64,000 nucleotides of DNA from Phaseolus vulgaris (lineage: Eukaryota; Streptophyta; Magnoliopsida; Fabales; Fabaceae): assembly GCF_000499845.2 (NCBI RefSeq), contig NC_023755.2, forward strand, positions 36,778,023 through 36,842,022. The letters are read 5' to 3'. The translations under genes and the position numbers were made by a program. The notes beneath the pieces were generated by a model, which had not been told where the DNA came from, did no database searches, and worked only from the letters and a program-made list of their open reading frames with translations. This document shows positions 12,123-22,512 of the stretch, piece after piece (position 1 is the stretch's first letter; each line of letters starts with the position of its first letter).

Positions 12123-14035
12123 GTGCTTATATATTATATTTATTTCTACTTGATGAACTATATGACGTTATTATTTTTTTCATTTTTCTTTGGGATTTTT
12201 TATGGAGACGATACAAGAGTATTTTAGATGAACTGGATATGGATATATAAGGTTACTCACATTCTAAGAATTTTAATCATACGAAGGAGGTTGTCGGTAA
12301 ACTTGTAGTTAAGTAATTAACTTTCTGCTCAAACACATATGATGTGATAACTATTTCAAATTTCAAATAAGATGTACCATTTGCATTTATGTTGCCGATA
12401 AAAAAAAATAGATTTATACTTGTTTTGAATACTTAGCTTACTATTGGTTAGACTCTTTGACCACTGTATATTTGTATATTTTAAATTCGTAATGGTCAGG
12501 ATGACATGTTATTTTAATATTATTTTTAGAAGTTATGAATGATCAGTATTTTAAGATATTTGAGTATGAGGAAAAAGTCATTACTTTGATATTTAATCTA
12601 ACCAATTTGCGTATGTACGCATGATGGATTGCTGGATGCAGTTGATTACATTAAACATGCAGTTTTAAAGAGAATTTTTTGCAGATTTCTTTGTTTCAAC
12701 TCAGTATACTTATATGAGGAAAGAACTTCAAGAGGTTTGCATTCTATATTATTTGTTTTAAAAATTGATTGCAATGGTTAGATATTATTAAGAAAATAAT
12801 GATTATTAAATTATACACAATTATTCTACGCAATTATTGTACGTATCATTTACAGCTCTTTTAATTCATGTGAACTATTATTTTGACAGAAAATAATTTG
12901 ACAAGAATGTAACGTCTTAAAGATTGTTTATTATGAAGCCATATAAAATTTTATGTGACGAAATATTCATGAATAACCTTTTTAACAAAAATAACCTCGG
13001 CTGAGAATAAACTTGCATATTTCCTCAATGCTAATGTTAGACTATACACTACTAGCTTTTTCTCTCTTTATGTGTGCTTATATTATATTTATTTCTACTT
13101 GATGGACTAGATAACGTTATTGACTTTTTTTTGGGTCTTTTTTTTTCATTTCACTTTGAGATTTTTTATGGAGATGATGCAAGTGTTTTTTAGAGGAATT
13201 GGATGTGGATATATCAAGTTACTCACATTCTAAGAATTCTAAACATACGAAGGAGGCTGCCGGTAAATTTGTAGTTGCTAGGTAATTAACTCTATGCTCG
13301 AGCACATATGATGTTATAACTATTTCAAATTTCAAATAAGATGTCCATTTCGATTTATGCTGCCGATAAAAAAAAATTGATTTGTGTTTGTTTTGAATAC
13401 TTAACTTATTATTGGTTACATTCTTTGACCACTGTATTTTTGTATATTTTAAATTCGTAATGCTTAGGATGACATGTCATTTTAATATTATCTTTAGAAG
13501 TCATGAATGATCAGTATTGTTTTTTATCTACTTTTAAGATTTTTGAGTGTGGAAATGATCATTACTTTGATATTTAATCTAACCAACCAATTTGCGTATG
13601 TAAGCATGATGGATTGTTGGATGTAATTGATTGCATTAAATAGGCGCTTAAAAAAAGAAATTTTTGCATATTTCTTTGTTGCAATTCAATATAGTTACAT
13701 GAGGAAAGAACTTTAAGAGTTTGCATTCTATATTATTGGTTTAAAAAGTTGATTGCAATGGTTAGATATTATTAAGAAAATAATGATATCAAATTATACA
13801 CAATTATTGTGTTCGCAATTATTGTACGTAACATTTACTGTTCTTTTAATTTATGTGGACGATATTTTTTTGACAAAAAATAATCTGACAAGAATGAGTG
13901 TCTTAAAGATTGTTTATTATGAAGTCTTACAAAATTTGATTTGACAGAACATTCATGAATAATCTTTTTAATAAAATAACATCGACACCATTTGCATTTA
14001 TGTTGTCGATAAAAAAAATTATTTGTGCTTATTTT

Positions 14036-14144
14036 TGTAGGAACTAATGGAAGGAAATAAGAAAAGGCAAAAGGTTATAACAACTAATTGAAAGTAATTG
14101 CACAAAATTGTAATACTGATCTTATTTATTTTGATTCACTCAAT

Positions 14145-14175
<31 letters not shown>

Positions 14176-14312
14176 ATTACAATTACTGGAAGCTATAAAC
14201 TAGGAATACTAACATGTCTGTAAATTGACCATTAATGCAATATAACGATAAAATAGTTTAAGGGTAATAAAATCTGAATTAATAATAATAAAATCTGAAT
14301 TAATAACCAACA
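14036..14312 (-). repeat. LTR of a minus-strand Copia element (partial copy 1)
   Basis: On the plus strand it runs from TGTAGGAACTAATGGAAG to ATTAATAACCAACA and matches the LTRs at 16648-16856 and 19625-19798. It is longer than the 16648 copy because it keeps an internal segment with an (AT)n run at about 14146-14172. It is followed at 14313 by TCCTCCCTTAA, the complement of a polypurine tract, so it is a 3' LTR on the minus strand. Confidence 0.85.
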
Positions 14313-14662
14313 TCCTCCCTTAAGTCTGATTTGGAACAATTTTCCCAATTTGAGTCATGATATTGTTTTTCTCAATCGCCATCAATTCTTCATTCATAGC
14401 CTTTTGCCATTTGGGCTGTTGAATGGCATCGGCAAGTCTCACAGGTTCTGATTCTGCAAGAAAAGCAAAGTGAACCAAATTTCCGTTATCGTCAACTTCA
14501 TCATCAAGATTTACTTCGCAATCTTGAAGATGTACAGGTTGTCGTTGTTGCCTTCTTGGTCGGTCCATCATAGTTGCAATTGGAGTTGCAACTTCATGTT
14601 GAATTACAACTTTAGGTTGAATTACAACTTCAGGTTGAATTACAACTTTAGGTTGAACTACA
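14313..14662 (-). pseudogene. Copia polyprotein fragment (linker/RT start), truncated
   Basis: Read on the minus strand it encodes a linker and the start of the reverse transcriptase: MMDRPRRQQRQPVHLQDCEV, then WQKAMNEELMAIEKNNIMTQ, a standard Copia RT N-terminus. It then jumps directly to the polypurine tract, so the rest of RT and RNase H is deleted. Upstream, a roughly 21-bp repeat (about 14580-14660) encodes repeated QP(E/K)VVI units. It breaks into array sequence near 14663. Confidence 0.8.
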
Positions 14663-14840
14663 GGCGATTAAAAAATGAAATTATGCACATTTCTTTGTTG
14701 CAACTCAATATACTTACATTAGGACAATAATGATTATCAAATTATACACAATTATTGTACGTAATTATTGTACACATCATTTACTGCTCTTTTAATTTAT
14801 GTGACCGATATTCTTTTGATAAAAAATAATCTGACAAAAA
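14663..14840 (+). repeat. Array fragment fused to Copia debris
   Basis: The array blocks TTTCTTTGTTGCAACTCA, the LTR-like AATAATGATTATCAAATTA and a YVDD-derived block (TTATGTGACCGATATTC) reappear here after the truncated Copia piece. This shows that the array continued past the insertion. Confidence 0.7.
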
Positions 14841-15083
14841 TGCACCGTCCAATCAATACCTAAACCGTACAGCAGACGATGTATCGTTATTAAAGGATCC
14901 AATCAAATATAGGCGAATTGTGGGACGACTGATATATCTCAAGATTACTCGGCCTGACAAATATAGACAAACGACGTATCAAGATCATCTGCGAAAGGCA
15001 ATGGGTAAGGAACATTTTTTGACGTCGCAACACAAGTTGGGGTTCATGATCTTCACTTACCACCAACTTGAAAGGAAGTATTA
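14841..15083 (+). pseudogene. Copia polyprotein 3' fragments (RT-RNase H junction and C-terminus)
   Basis: Plus-strand translation gives ADDVSLLKDPIKYRRIVGRL followed by IYLKITRPD, the conserved end of the Copia RT domain. After a deletion comes KLGVHDLHLPPT, typical of the polyprotein C-terminus, ending in a GAAAGGAAG tract before an LTR. This belongs to a plus-strand family (here called A) distinct from the minus-strand element. Confidence 0.7.
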
Positions 15084-15280
15084 AGGAAATAATAATTATC
15101 AAATTGTATGCAATTATTATACGCAATTAATTTGATAATAATAGAATTTCACGATTAGTGGATCACTACATAATTAGTTTGTAATTTGGAGAGAAAAAAT
15201 CTTCATACACTTGTATATATTTTATACATGAAGTGATGTAAATACACACAAAAGAATAAGAAATTACCATTTTTTTACAG
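15081..15280 (+). repeat. Probable 3' LTR of plus-strand Copia family A
   Basis: It begins TATTAAGGAAATAATAATTATC directly after the polypurine tract and runs to about AAATTACCATTTTTTTACA. Its start matches the LTR-like block of the tandem array, linking the array to this family. The right boundary is approximate. Confidence 0.55.
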
Positions 15281-16245
15281 TCTTCTTATATACCATTTTC
15301 TTATAGATATGTTTTTCTTTTTTTGTATTTTTGTAATCATGGTAAAATTTGAATAACCATTGAACTGCTCTTTGAATGACATCCAGCGATAATAAAATTT
15401 GAAAACTTCTGGGTATTTATGTCACACTCTGACATACTATTCTTTGTAATATGTTTGTATCAAGTACCTGATGTGCCTCTGATGTGCCTCTGATATATGC
15501 TGGCAGAAAATCACTCTTACTTAAATACCCATAATATCAACCGGAGGAAGTAAAAATTTATGAAGAAGAAGGGTCGTATTAGAATAGAATGGAAATAGAG
15601 GATTCAAGAGATGTTATGGGTGTAAAGAAAAGTATTAGAAGAAAAAGGAGCAATCTGATGGACATAAAGGATCAATCTTGTTTTAAGAAGAAAATAACTA
15701 AGGTTATAATTTAAGTTTGTGTTTTATTTATTTCCAAACTTCAATTTTGGTTATCTCTTTGAATAACTAGGAAAATTCTTATACTACATTACTTTTTAAG
15801 CAGTTTATGATTTAGATTTAGTGTTATAGTTTTTTCTATAATAGTGTTTTTAAACTTTATAGGTCCAAATCCACTTTCTTGTAAAAAAAAATGTAAATCA
15901 AATATTGCTCAAGTAAATTTATTCATTTCTATTTATTTTTTAATTTATTCCTTTTCTTGTAAATGAACATTTTTCCCCCGCATATTTTTACTTGTTCATT
16001 AATTTTTGTTCCTACGCAGGAAACAATTGAAGGGGAAAGTGATCATAAAATGCCAACTCATTTTGAAAAACATTTTTTTTTCTCACTATAGTCGATGAAT
16101 ATACTAGATATATTTCGCTATTTCTTATGAATCACATATCTGAAACCCAACATCTCTTATAATCATTCATTACATTTGCACAAAATCAATTTCAAACATC
16201 TATTAAAACCATTCGCGTTGAAAACAAATTGGAATTTATTTCAAT
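15281..16245. other. Unassigned retroelement-flanking DNA
   Basis: No open frame or identifiable domain is seen. A tandem GATGTGCCTCT pair lies near 15470-15490. Its position between an LTR-like segment and an integrase relic suggests retroelement leader sequence, but the sequence itself does not show this. Confidence 0.35.
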
Positions 16246-16647
16246 GCGTAATTTTTTTTCTCAAAAAAGTTATTGCGTCTACACTCCTCAACAAAATGGT
16301 ATAGTAGAACGCAAACATAGACACATTTTTTAAACACAGCACGAGCCCTCCTATTTTAGTCTCATTTACCATTAGAATTTTAGGGGAATGTGTTTTAACC
16401 GTCACATATATCATTAATCGTTTGTCATCAGCTTTACTAAAAAATAAATCATCTTTTGAGATGCTATATAATCGCCCACTTTCACTTTCTCACCTAAAAA
16501 CTTTTGGTTGCCTCTGTTACGCAACTGTTGTTTCACATAAGCAATGATATAAATTGATTTGATATAGATGCACACACTTTACAAGTTGGGATGTCACCTT
16601 TCCTAAAAGTGTTTTCCCATTCTGCCAACAGTCTCGGATGCAATCCT
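16246..16647 (+). pseudogene. Copia integrase relic (family A), left half of an interrupted element
   Basis: With frameshifts and stops, the plus strand encodes YCVYTPQQNGIVERKHRH, the C-terminal part of the Copia integrase core, and later equivalents of the conserved NRP-S-HLKTFGCLCYATVV block. It stops at 16647, exactly where the TG of the minus-strand Copia LTR begins. The downstream linker of family A seems to resume at about 19799. Confidence 0.75.
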
Positions 16648-16856
16648 TGTAGGAACTAATTGAAGTAAATAAGATAAGGCAAAAGGTTGTAGAAACTAAT
16701 TGAATGTAATTACACAAGATTACAATTATTGGAAGCTATAAAATAGGAATACTAACTGCCCTATAAACTGACCATTAATGCAATAATAACGGTAAAATAG
16801 TTTAAGGGTAATAAAATCAGAATTAATAATAATAAAATCTAAATTAATAACCAACA
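16648..16856 (-). repeat. 3' LTR of Copia family B
   Basis: 209 bp; on the plus strand it runs TGTAGGAACTAATTGAAG to TTAATAACCAACA, with TG...CA ends. The adjoining ACCTCCCTTAA (16857-16867) is the complement of a polypurine tract. It matches the copies at 14036-14312 and 19625-19798. Confidence 0.85.
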
Positions 16857-16867
16857 ACCTCCCTTAA

Positions 16868-17542
16868 TTCTGATTTGGAACAACCTTCTTGCCCAAGCAT
16901 TGATCTTCAATGGCTTAGTGAAAATATCCGCAATCTGATCTAATCTACAGTATTCCAATTTGATCATGTTCTTCCCAACTTGGTCTCGCATACTTCTTTG
17001 ATGAAAAACTGTATTCTTTGCAAGATTAATTTTGCAGAGACATTGTCAACATAAATCTTAATTGGAATATCTAGATTAAAACCAATTTGAGTCATGATAT
17101 TGTTTTTCTCAATCGCCATCAATTCTTCATTCATAGCCTTTTGCCATTTGGGGTGTTGAATGGCATCTACAAGTCTCACGGGTTCTAAATCTGCAAGAAA
17201 AGCAAAGTGAACCAAATCTCCATTGTCATCAACTTCATCATCAAGATTTACTTCGCAATCTTGAAGGTGTGTAGGTTGTTGTTGCTGCCTTCTTGATCGC
17301 TCCATCATAGTTGCAATTAGAGCTGCAACTTCAGGTTGAATTACAGCTTCAGGTTGAACTGCAAGTTCTTCAAGAGTGACTTCATCTTCCACATCATTGT
17401 TCAAAACGTAAATATATCGTTTTTTTGAATCCATTTCAGTTGTTGCATTCCATTGCCATCCCTCATCTTCGGCAAATGTAACATCACGACTGACAATCAC
17501 CTTCTTTTTCATTGGGGACATGAACATAAGTAATTGACCCAA
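16868..17542 (-). pseudogene. Copia RT start fused to RNase H end (internal deletion)
   Basis: The minus-strand frame 17542-16964 has a capsid-to-RT linker (EVNLDDEVDDNGDLVHFAFL) and then the RT N-terminus (WQKAMNEELMAIEKNNIMTQ). It then passes without a stop into IKIYVDNVSAKLILQ, from the RNase H region. About 400-500 residues of RT and RNase H that should lie between are missing. After a frameshift the C-terminus continues with a recognisable ADIFTKPLK motif near 16900-16925. Confidence 0.85.
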
Positions 17543-17579
17543 ATACCCTCAAGTGTTGCACATTGGGTTTGAATCCACT

Positions 17580-18005
17580 TCATGCCTCAATTGGAGTTGT
17601 GTTAGGAACACTCTGAGTGGGTGATCTGTTTATCAAATATACCGCACATGTTACGGCCTCAGCCCAAAAATAATTTGGCATACCTTTTGCTTTAAGCATG
17701 CTCCTCGCCATGTCCATGATTGTTCTATTCTTTCTCTCAGCAACTCTGTTGTGTTGAGGTGTGTAGGGACAGGTTATGTTATGCTGCAACCCAAGTTCTT
17801 CACAGTGCCTCTTGAACTCATTAGACTTGTACTCAACCCCTCCATCACTACGCACCATCTTAATTTGTTTGTCACTCTCTCTTTCAACAAATGCTTTAAA
17901 TATTTTAAAGCAGTGGAATACCTCATCCTTGCTTTTCAATAGATAAATCCAGGTTTTCCTTGAAAAATCATCAATAAAGGTTAAAAAAATACTTATTACC
18001 TCCAA
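17580..18005 (-). pseudogene. Copia integrase core domain
   Basis: A 141-residue open segment with [35 protein letters not shown] and YTPQHNRVAERKNRTIMDMA. Its three catalytic acidic residues (D of IDDFSRK, D of RSDGG, E of VAERKNR) are intact. In canonical elements the third motif reads QQNGVAERKNR; here it is QHNR. The domain is followed by LKAKGMPNYFWAEAV, a common plant Copia phrase. It is interrupted from the gag side by frameshifts. Confidence 0.9.
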
Positions 18006-18639
18006 CTGATGATATGTTCATCGGGCCACAAACATCTGTATGAACAAGCTCCAAAGGAAATTTCGCACGCCAAGGCTCCTTAACGAATGGTCTCTTGTGA
18101 TTCTTTCAAAAAATGCAAGCATCACACAATTAATCAGGGTGATGAATATAGGGTAAACCATTCACTAAATTTCGTTTGGAGAGATTTTCCAAACTCTGAA
18201 AATTTAAGTGCCCAAAGCGTAAATGTCACAACCACGGTTCATTATTCACTATTGCATTCAAGCACTTGAAATCACCCATTTGAATATCTACTAAAACATG
18301 CGGTTTTTTTATAAAAAGGTTTTAAGAATCAAATTACCTTTTTTATCAAAAATTGAGAATTTATTTTCAATTATGTGCATCACGTAACCCTTTTCGGTCA
18401 GTTTTCCCATACTCAACAGATGTACCTGTGATCACCATTATTCAGTGTGATAAGAATTCACCATTTTCCAGTCACCGGATCAAACCTGTCATCACCGAAT
18501 TTCACTTTTGTGCAAAATGAGTCATCCAAATCTGCAAACAGCTCTTTCTAATCACACATATGATTTTCCTGCAACCTATATCCAAATACCAAGTATGATT
18601 GTTTGGAGTTTCATTTGATGTGGTTGCCATTAGTACTGC

Positions 18640-19617
18640 ATGATCCTCTTCATCTTGTTCGTGATTACTATCTTCTTGAGCACAATTGGCAACATGATTA
18701 TCACCTTTTGATCTGCCCTCATTTGCATAATGGTCGCGATTATGACAGTTATAACACTCAACATTTGATTTGTTTTAAATGCCTCATCGTCCTCCGCGTC
18801 AGGTTCTCCGCGCCAAGAGTTATTTGAACTTGGATTGTGATTGGAACCAATGTTGTTTTGCTCAGCAATTCCATGAGTTTAGCCACCACGACCTTTGCTG
18901 GAATAGTACCACCACGTCCTCGTCCTTTGCCTCGTAAACTACTATGTTTATTATAGGAGCTACCAATTAAGGCTTGTGCTTGTAAAGCCTGTTCAATTGG
19001 TTTTTCAATATTATTGTCATTCATTCGCTGCTCATGCACTCGTAGGGAACCAGACAATAACCTTACTGTCATTTTTTAAATGTCATTGGCCTCTTCAATT
19101 GCAGCAACATGTTCAAATTTGGGAGTTAAAGATCTCAAAATCTTCTCCACCTTTGCTTGTTCCGAATATGTTTCACCATTGGTCTTCATCTGATTTGTCA
19201 AGGCAAGAACTTTATTTATATAGACATCAATAGTCTCTGTGGTTTCTATCTGCAGCAGTTCATATTGGCGTCTTAGGGTTTGAAGACGCACCCTCTTCAT
19301 CTTGTCATCACCTTTATAATTGGTTGACAAAATAATCAAAATAATCCAAGACTCATTTGTTGCTCATTTTATCTGTTCAAACGTCTCGTTATTCATTCCT
19401 TGATGGATGAGATACAAAGCCTTATTGTCCTTCTTCTTCTGATCACGATGCGCTACTCGTTGCGCCTCAGTTGCATTAGCAGCTAATGCAGACACTCCAC
19501 TCTCAACATTCCATAACTCATTATAATCAAACAAAACTCTCATCTACACACCACCGATTATAATTTTTTCCATCAAGGATAGGGACTGATAATTGGGTAG
19601 AGTTCATGATAACGGAC
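18640..19617 (-). pseudogene. Copia gag relic with damaged zinc knuckle
   Basis: The minus strand starts ATG at 19617 with MNSTQLSVPILDGKNYNRW, the usual Copia gag N-terminus. It continues through QTLRRQYELLQIETTETID (19339-19076) and a Gly/Arg-rich segment into a knuckle CYNCHNRDHYANEG near 18740. The knuckle's fourth ligand is Gly instead of Cys. At least two frame breaks separate these pieces. Confidence 0.8.
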
Positions 19618-19624
19618 GGCCTCT

Positions 19625-19798
19625 TGATAACTAATTGAAGAAAATAACAAAAGACAAAAGGTTGTAGAAACTGATTAAACTTAATTGCACAAGATTGCAA
19701 AACTGTTGAATTGATTCATTAATTTTGATTTACTTCAATAATATATATAATAAAATTACAATTACTGGAAGTTATAAAATATGAATATTAATCGCTCG
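19625..19798 (-). repeat. Truncated 5' LTR of Copia family B
   Basis: It matches the 16648 LTR from ACTAATTGAAG through AAATATGAATATTAAT, then stops, so the outer end (ACCAACA) is lost. No standard Met-tRNA primer-binding site (TGGTATCAGAGC) is found between the LTR and the gag ATG. Confidence 0.75.
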
Positions 19799-19930
19799 CT
19801 ATTGACATTGACTTTCCCACGCAACATTCACCCGATCCATCATCTTCTCCTACTCGTCACAATGCACCTAAAACTCCAACCGACCAACTTTCTTCTCTCA
19901 CGCCAAGAAGTCTAACACCCATTAGCAAAC
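19799..19930 (+). pseudogene. Copia family A linker relic, right half of the interrupted element
   Basis: Plus-strand translation gives a Pro/Ser/Thr-rich stretch (QHSPDPSSSPTRHNAPKTPT), typical of the linker between integrase and reverse transcriptase. It follows logically on the integrase relic ending at 16647. It ends exactly where the duplicated SMR tail begins. Confidence 0.55.
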
Positions 19931-20005
19931 CTTCTTTGAAAAGGTGAAATAAGGGGAGAACTCTTCTTGCAATCCATGAATGACTTTAACAGGACTAACA
20001 AGTGA
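19931..20005 (+). pseudogene. Duplicated SMR C-terminal fragment
   Basis: It matches the last 26 codons and stop of the SMR gene, with LFLQSMNDFNRTNK readable before TGA. An in-frame stop and an indel break the frame upstream, and there is no start codon or upstream exon. It abuts Copia relic sequence. Confidence 0.85.
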
Positions 20006-20330
20006 TGGAAAAATTGTTCTTATTATTCTAATTTGATGGTCTCACTTGTGTAACTTTCCAATTATGTTAGGATATTAATGAATAATTATCTGGTATTTAA
20101 AATCATATGAATTTTAATGAATTTTTGTTTTCTTTTTTTATTTGTTTATATTAATATCAATGTCATGAAAAAAAAATCTCATTCAAATATCGGAAATTTT
20201 CTAGTTCCATTTGTACTTTTCTTAATCCATAATAATAGTAGAATTTATCGTCTTATTGCAGATATTTTTTCTACATCAAAGTATCCGGTTTCTTCTATGT
20301 TTTGCATTATTATCTGTAATTAATCTATAA

Positions 20331-20332
<2 letters not shown>

Positions 20333-20387
<55 letters not shown>

Positions 20388-20432
20388 TTATTATTATTAT
20401 TATTATTTTATTATTATTATTATTATTATTGA
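20333..20432. repeat. Expanded (TTA)n microsatellite
   Basis: About 100 bp of TTA units with two TTTTA interruptions. The equivalent site in the left duplication copy (about 5849-5867) has only a few units, so the expansion followed the duplication. Confidence 0.95.
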
Positions 20433-21330
20433 TCATAGAATCAATGAAAATATTTTTTTTTCTAATTTCACTTTTATATGTGATGTTATTCTATTATGAC
20501 TTAGAGTTTATAAACATATTTCTTAAGACCTGATCAAATTTTAGATACAGGATCTAGACTTATTTATAGTCAACGAGATAAAAATGCAGGTATTAAGAAT
20601 TATACAGAATTAACAAACAAGAAGGACAAGAATTAATAGGAAAAAAAATGGAGTTATGAAATATGTTAGGGTGCTAAAAAATTCTTATTGCATATTTATG
20701 TGAAAATAATATATCTTAATAATATACAAATTTTATAAATAATGTAATGCTTGTACTTCTAGAATTATAATATAAACAGTATAGATAATGAATACAGATA
20801 CAAATATCATCTTAAATTATATAAGATAATTTTATTTTTTTTTAAATAAAGTAAGTAAGTGCTGACAAACTATAAGTTATTTTTTATAATTTATTCATGG
20901 AGCATAGTTTCTATAATTTGGAATAAGGGTCATTCTTTAAATATGTGTTTAATTTTAATTTTCTTGTATAAAATTTATATTTCTCTTATCTATTTATGTC
21001 TTTTTTCTACTAATATTTAATTAAATTCTTTATTTTTCTGTTTGTGTACATTAGTATGATATAATAATAATAGTAATAATAATAATAATAATTTGTTAAT
21101 TATCGAAATGAGAGATTAAAAAATAACAAAATTATTTATTATTTTTAACAATGGGCCAGTACTTAATGTCATTTTTTTTACCTTTGATGATTTATTGTAA
21201 TGTCTACTGAAATGTTCTTCGTTTTTAGTAATTTTGAATAATAAGTAACAATGCATTTCATCCTTTTTAAAGGTTAACACAAAAAAAAAACAGTTATAAA
21301 TTATTTTAAATATATGAAATCTTTCAAATT

Positions 21331-22512
21331 CTTTTATATTCATAAATCTTTGGGATTTTATAATTTCATATTTTATAAATTTTTTTACATTATAAATTAC
21401 AAAACTTTAATTATAAAAGTATTTTAAAATGTCTTCACAGAAATTATTACATTCTTACACTATTTTAATTTCCGAACGTAAAAAATTCTTTTGAAATCTC
21501 AATTGATTTCATCCCTAAGAATTGTCTCTGCTTATATTTTTTTAAATCTATTGCTAAACAATTCGAGACTTGGTTTTTTTATGATACAGTATATGAAATT
21601 TATTGTCATAGTAATATTATAAACCTTTGTTTAATTAATTTTTTAAAATAATTAGTATAATTAATTTTTTTAGCTATTATAAAAAAAATCAGTTTTAACA
21701 TAATAAACTATGAAAGAATAAGCAAATGCATACGGAAATAATAATTTCTGACGTGACACTGTAGTTGAGAGATAGCTCTACTGTGAAGTCCAAATGACTT
21801 AGAAGTAACATTTTCTTGCTTCTGGTAAAACATGGAGTGAGTGGAAACTTGACTTGCTAATTTGTTTCCAAAACTGTGTATACCATCGTGTGTGGTTTTT
21901 GTATGTGAGTTTAAATGTTTATTTGTTGACAAATGAAATGGTTTAGAAGATAACTAAGTGACTCTCGTAAGAGTTTCGTTTCGCCCCTTTCTTTTACCGA
22001 TGGTTTGGGTTGCTCATATGTTTGCATTCAAAATCAACCTATCAACTTGAAAACGCATGTCTACCTTATGTAAGAAATATGTATTGAAAAATGCCAATTC
22101 TATACAGTAACAAAATAATGTCAAGTAGTTACGGGAAAAATGTTTTTGTATATATGCTGCTTATGTCTTCATCAAGAAACCAACACAAAATACGCTGAAA
22201 AAAGAAAATTCAAATATATATGACACAACCCATTTGACTGAAAACAGAAAATTCAAATATATATGACACAACCCATTTGACTTTGATTCAAATCTAAAAT
22301 CAAAAAAAGGAATCTCAAACAACCAAATCAAACAAAATATTTTTATTCATTTCAGAATCATGGCCATCAGAATAGCCATCAGGTTCATTTGTGCACTCAC
22401 ATAAATACAGTAATCACGGAACAAAAAAATATTAAAAAAAATACCTGGAAACGTCAGGTGAAAGAAATTGTTACGATCTGTGTACTCTGTATTTGGCCCT
22501 ATAATGTCAAAA
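21331..22512. other. Intergenic DNA downstream of the RING gene
   Basis: It is AT-rich. The ORF on the minus strand at 21708-21932 has no recognisable domain. A 43-bp tandem duplication lies at 22204-22286. The 3' UTR of the RING gene probably occupies the part next to 22512. Confidence 0.5.
22204..22286. repeat. 43-bp tandem duplication
   Basis: GAAAATTCAAATATATATGA and the following CACAACCCATTTGACT occur twice with a 43-bp period, virtually identical and therefore recent. Confidence 0.9.

Larger units (their letters stand above)
6745..14035 (+). repeat. Degenerate tandem array carrying Copia reverse-transcriptase fragments
   Basis: The same ordered blocks recur several times in direct orientation. 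Block A is TAGAAGTCTTGAATGATCAG (about 6745, 7285, 9785, 11130, 12525, 13495). Block B is GGATTGCTGGATGCAG. A third block reads FVATQYTYTRKELQE. A fourth resembles a Copia LTR start (TATTAAGAAAATAATGATTA). A YVDD block translates to LLIYVDDILLTENNL (about 6913, 7630, 10131, 10617, 11466, 12858, 13842, plus 14789 beyond the LTR). The last block is CATTTGCATTTATGCTGCCG. After subtracting insertions the unit is roughly 0.9-1.0 kb. YVDD is the Copia reverse-transcriptase active-site motif. No unit is open over its length, so this is amplified debris rather than a gene family. Several non-Copia blocks are unidentified. Confidence 0.8.
16648..19798 (-). mobile_element. Decayed Copia retrotransposon (family B) inserted into family A
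   Basis: On the minus strand the order is 5' LTR (right end), gag, protease relic, integrase, linker, RT start fused to RNase H end, polypurine tract and 3' LTR (left end). That is the Copia order with integrase before reverse transcriptase. The core RT, including the YVDD motif, has been deleted, and gag and protease carry frameshifts, so it is non-autonomous. Plus-strand family A coding relics lie on both sides, which marks it as a nested insertion. No clear target-site duplication remains because the right LTR is truncated. Confidence 0.85.
19931..21330 (+). repeat. Right copy of the SMR-flank segmental duplication
   Basis: This is collinear with 5009-6745, minus about 430 bases (equivalent to 5156-5590). 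The match ends near 21330, where the left copy has passed into the tandem array. Beyond it comes AT-rich DNA not repeated on the left. Confidence 0.85.
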
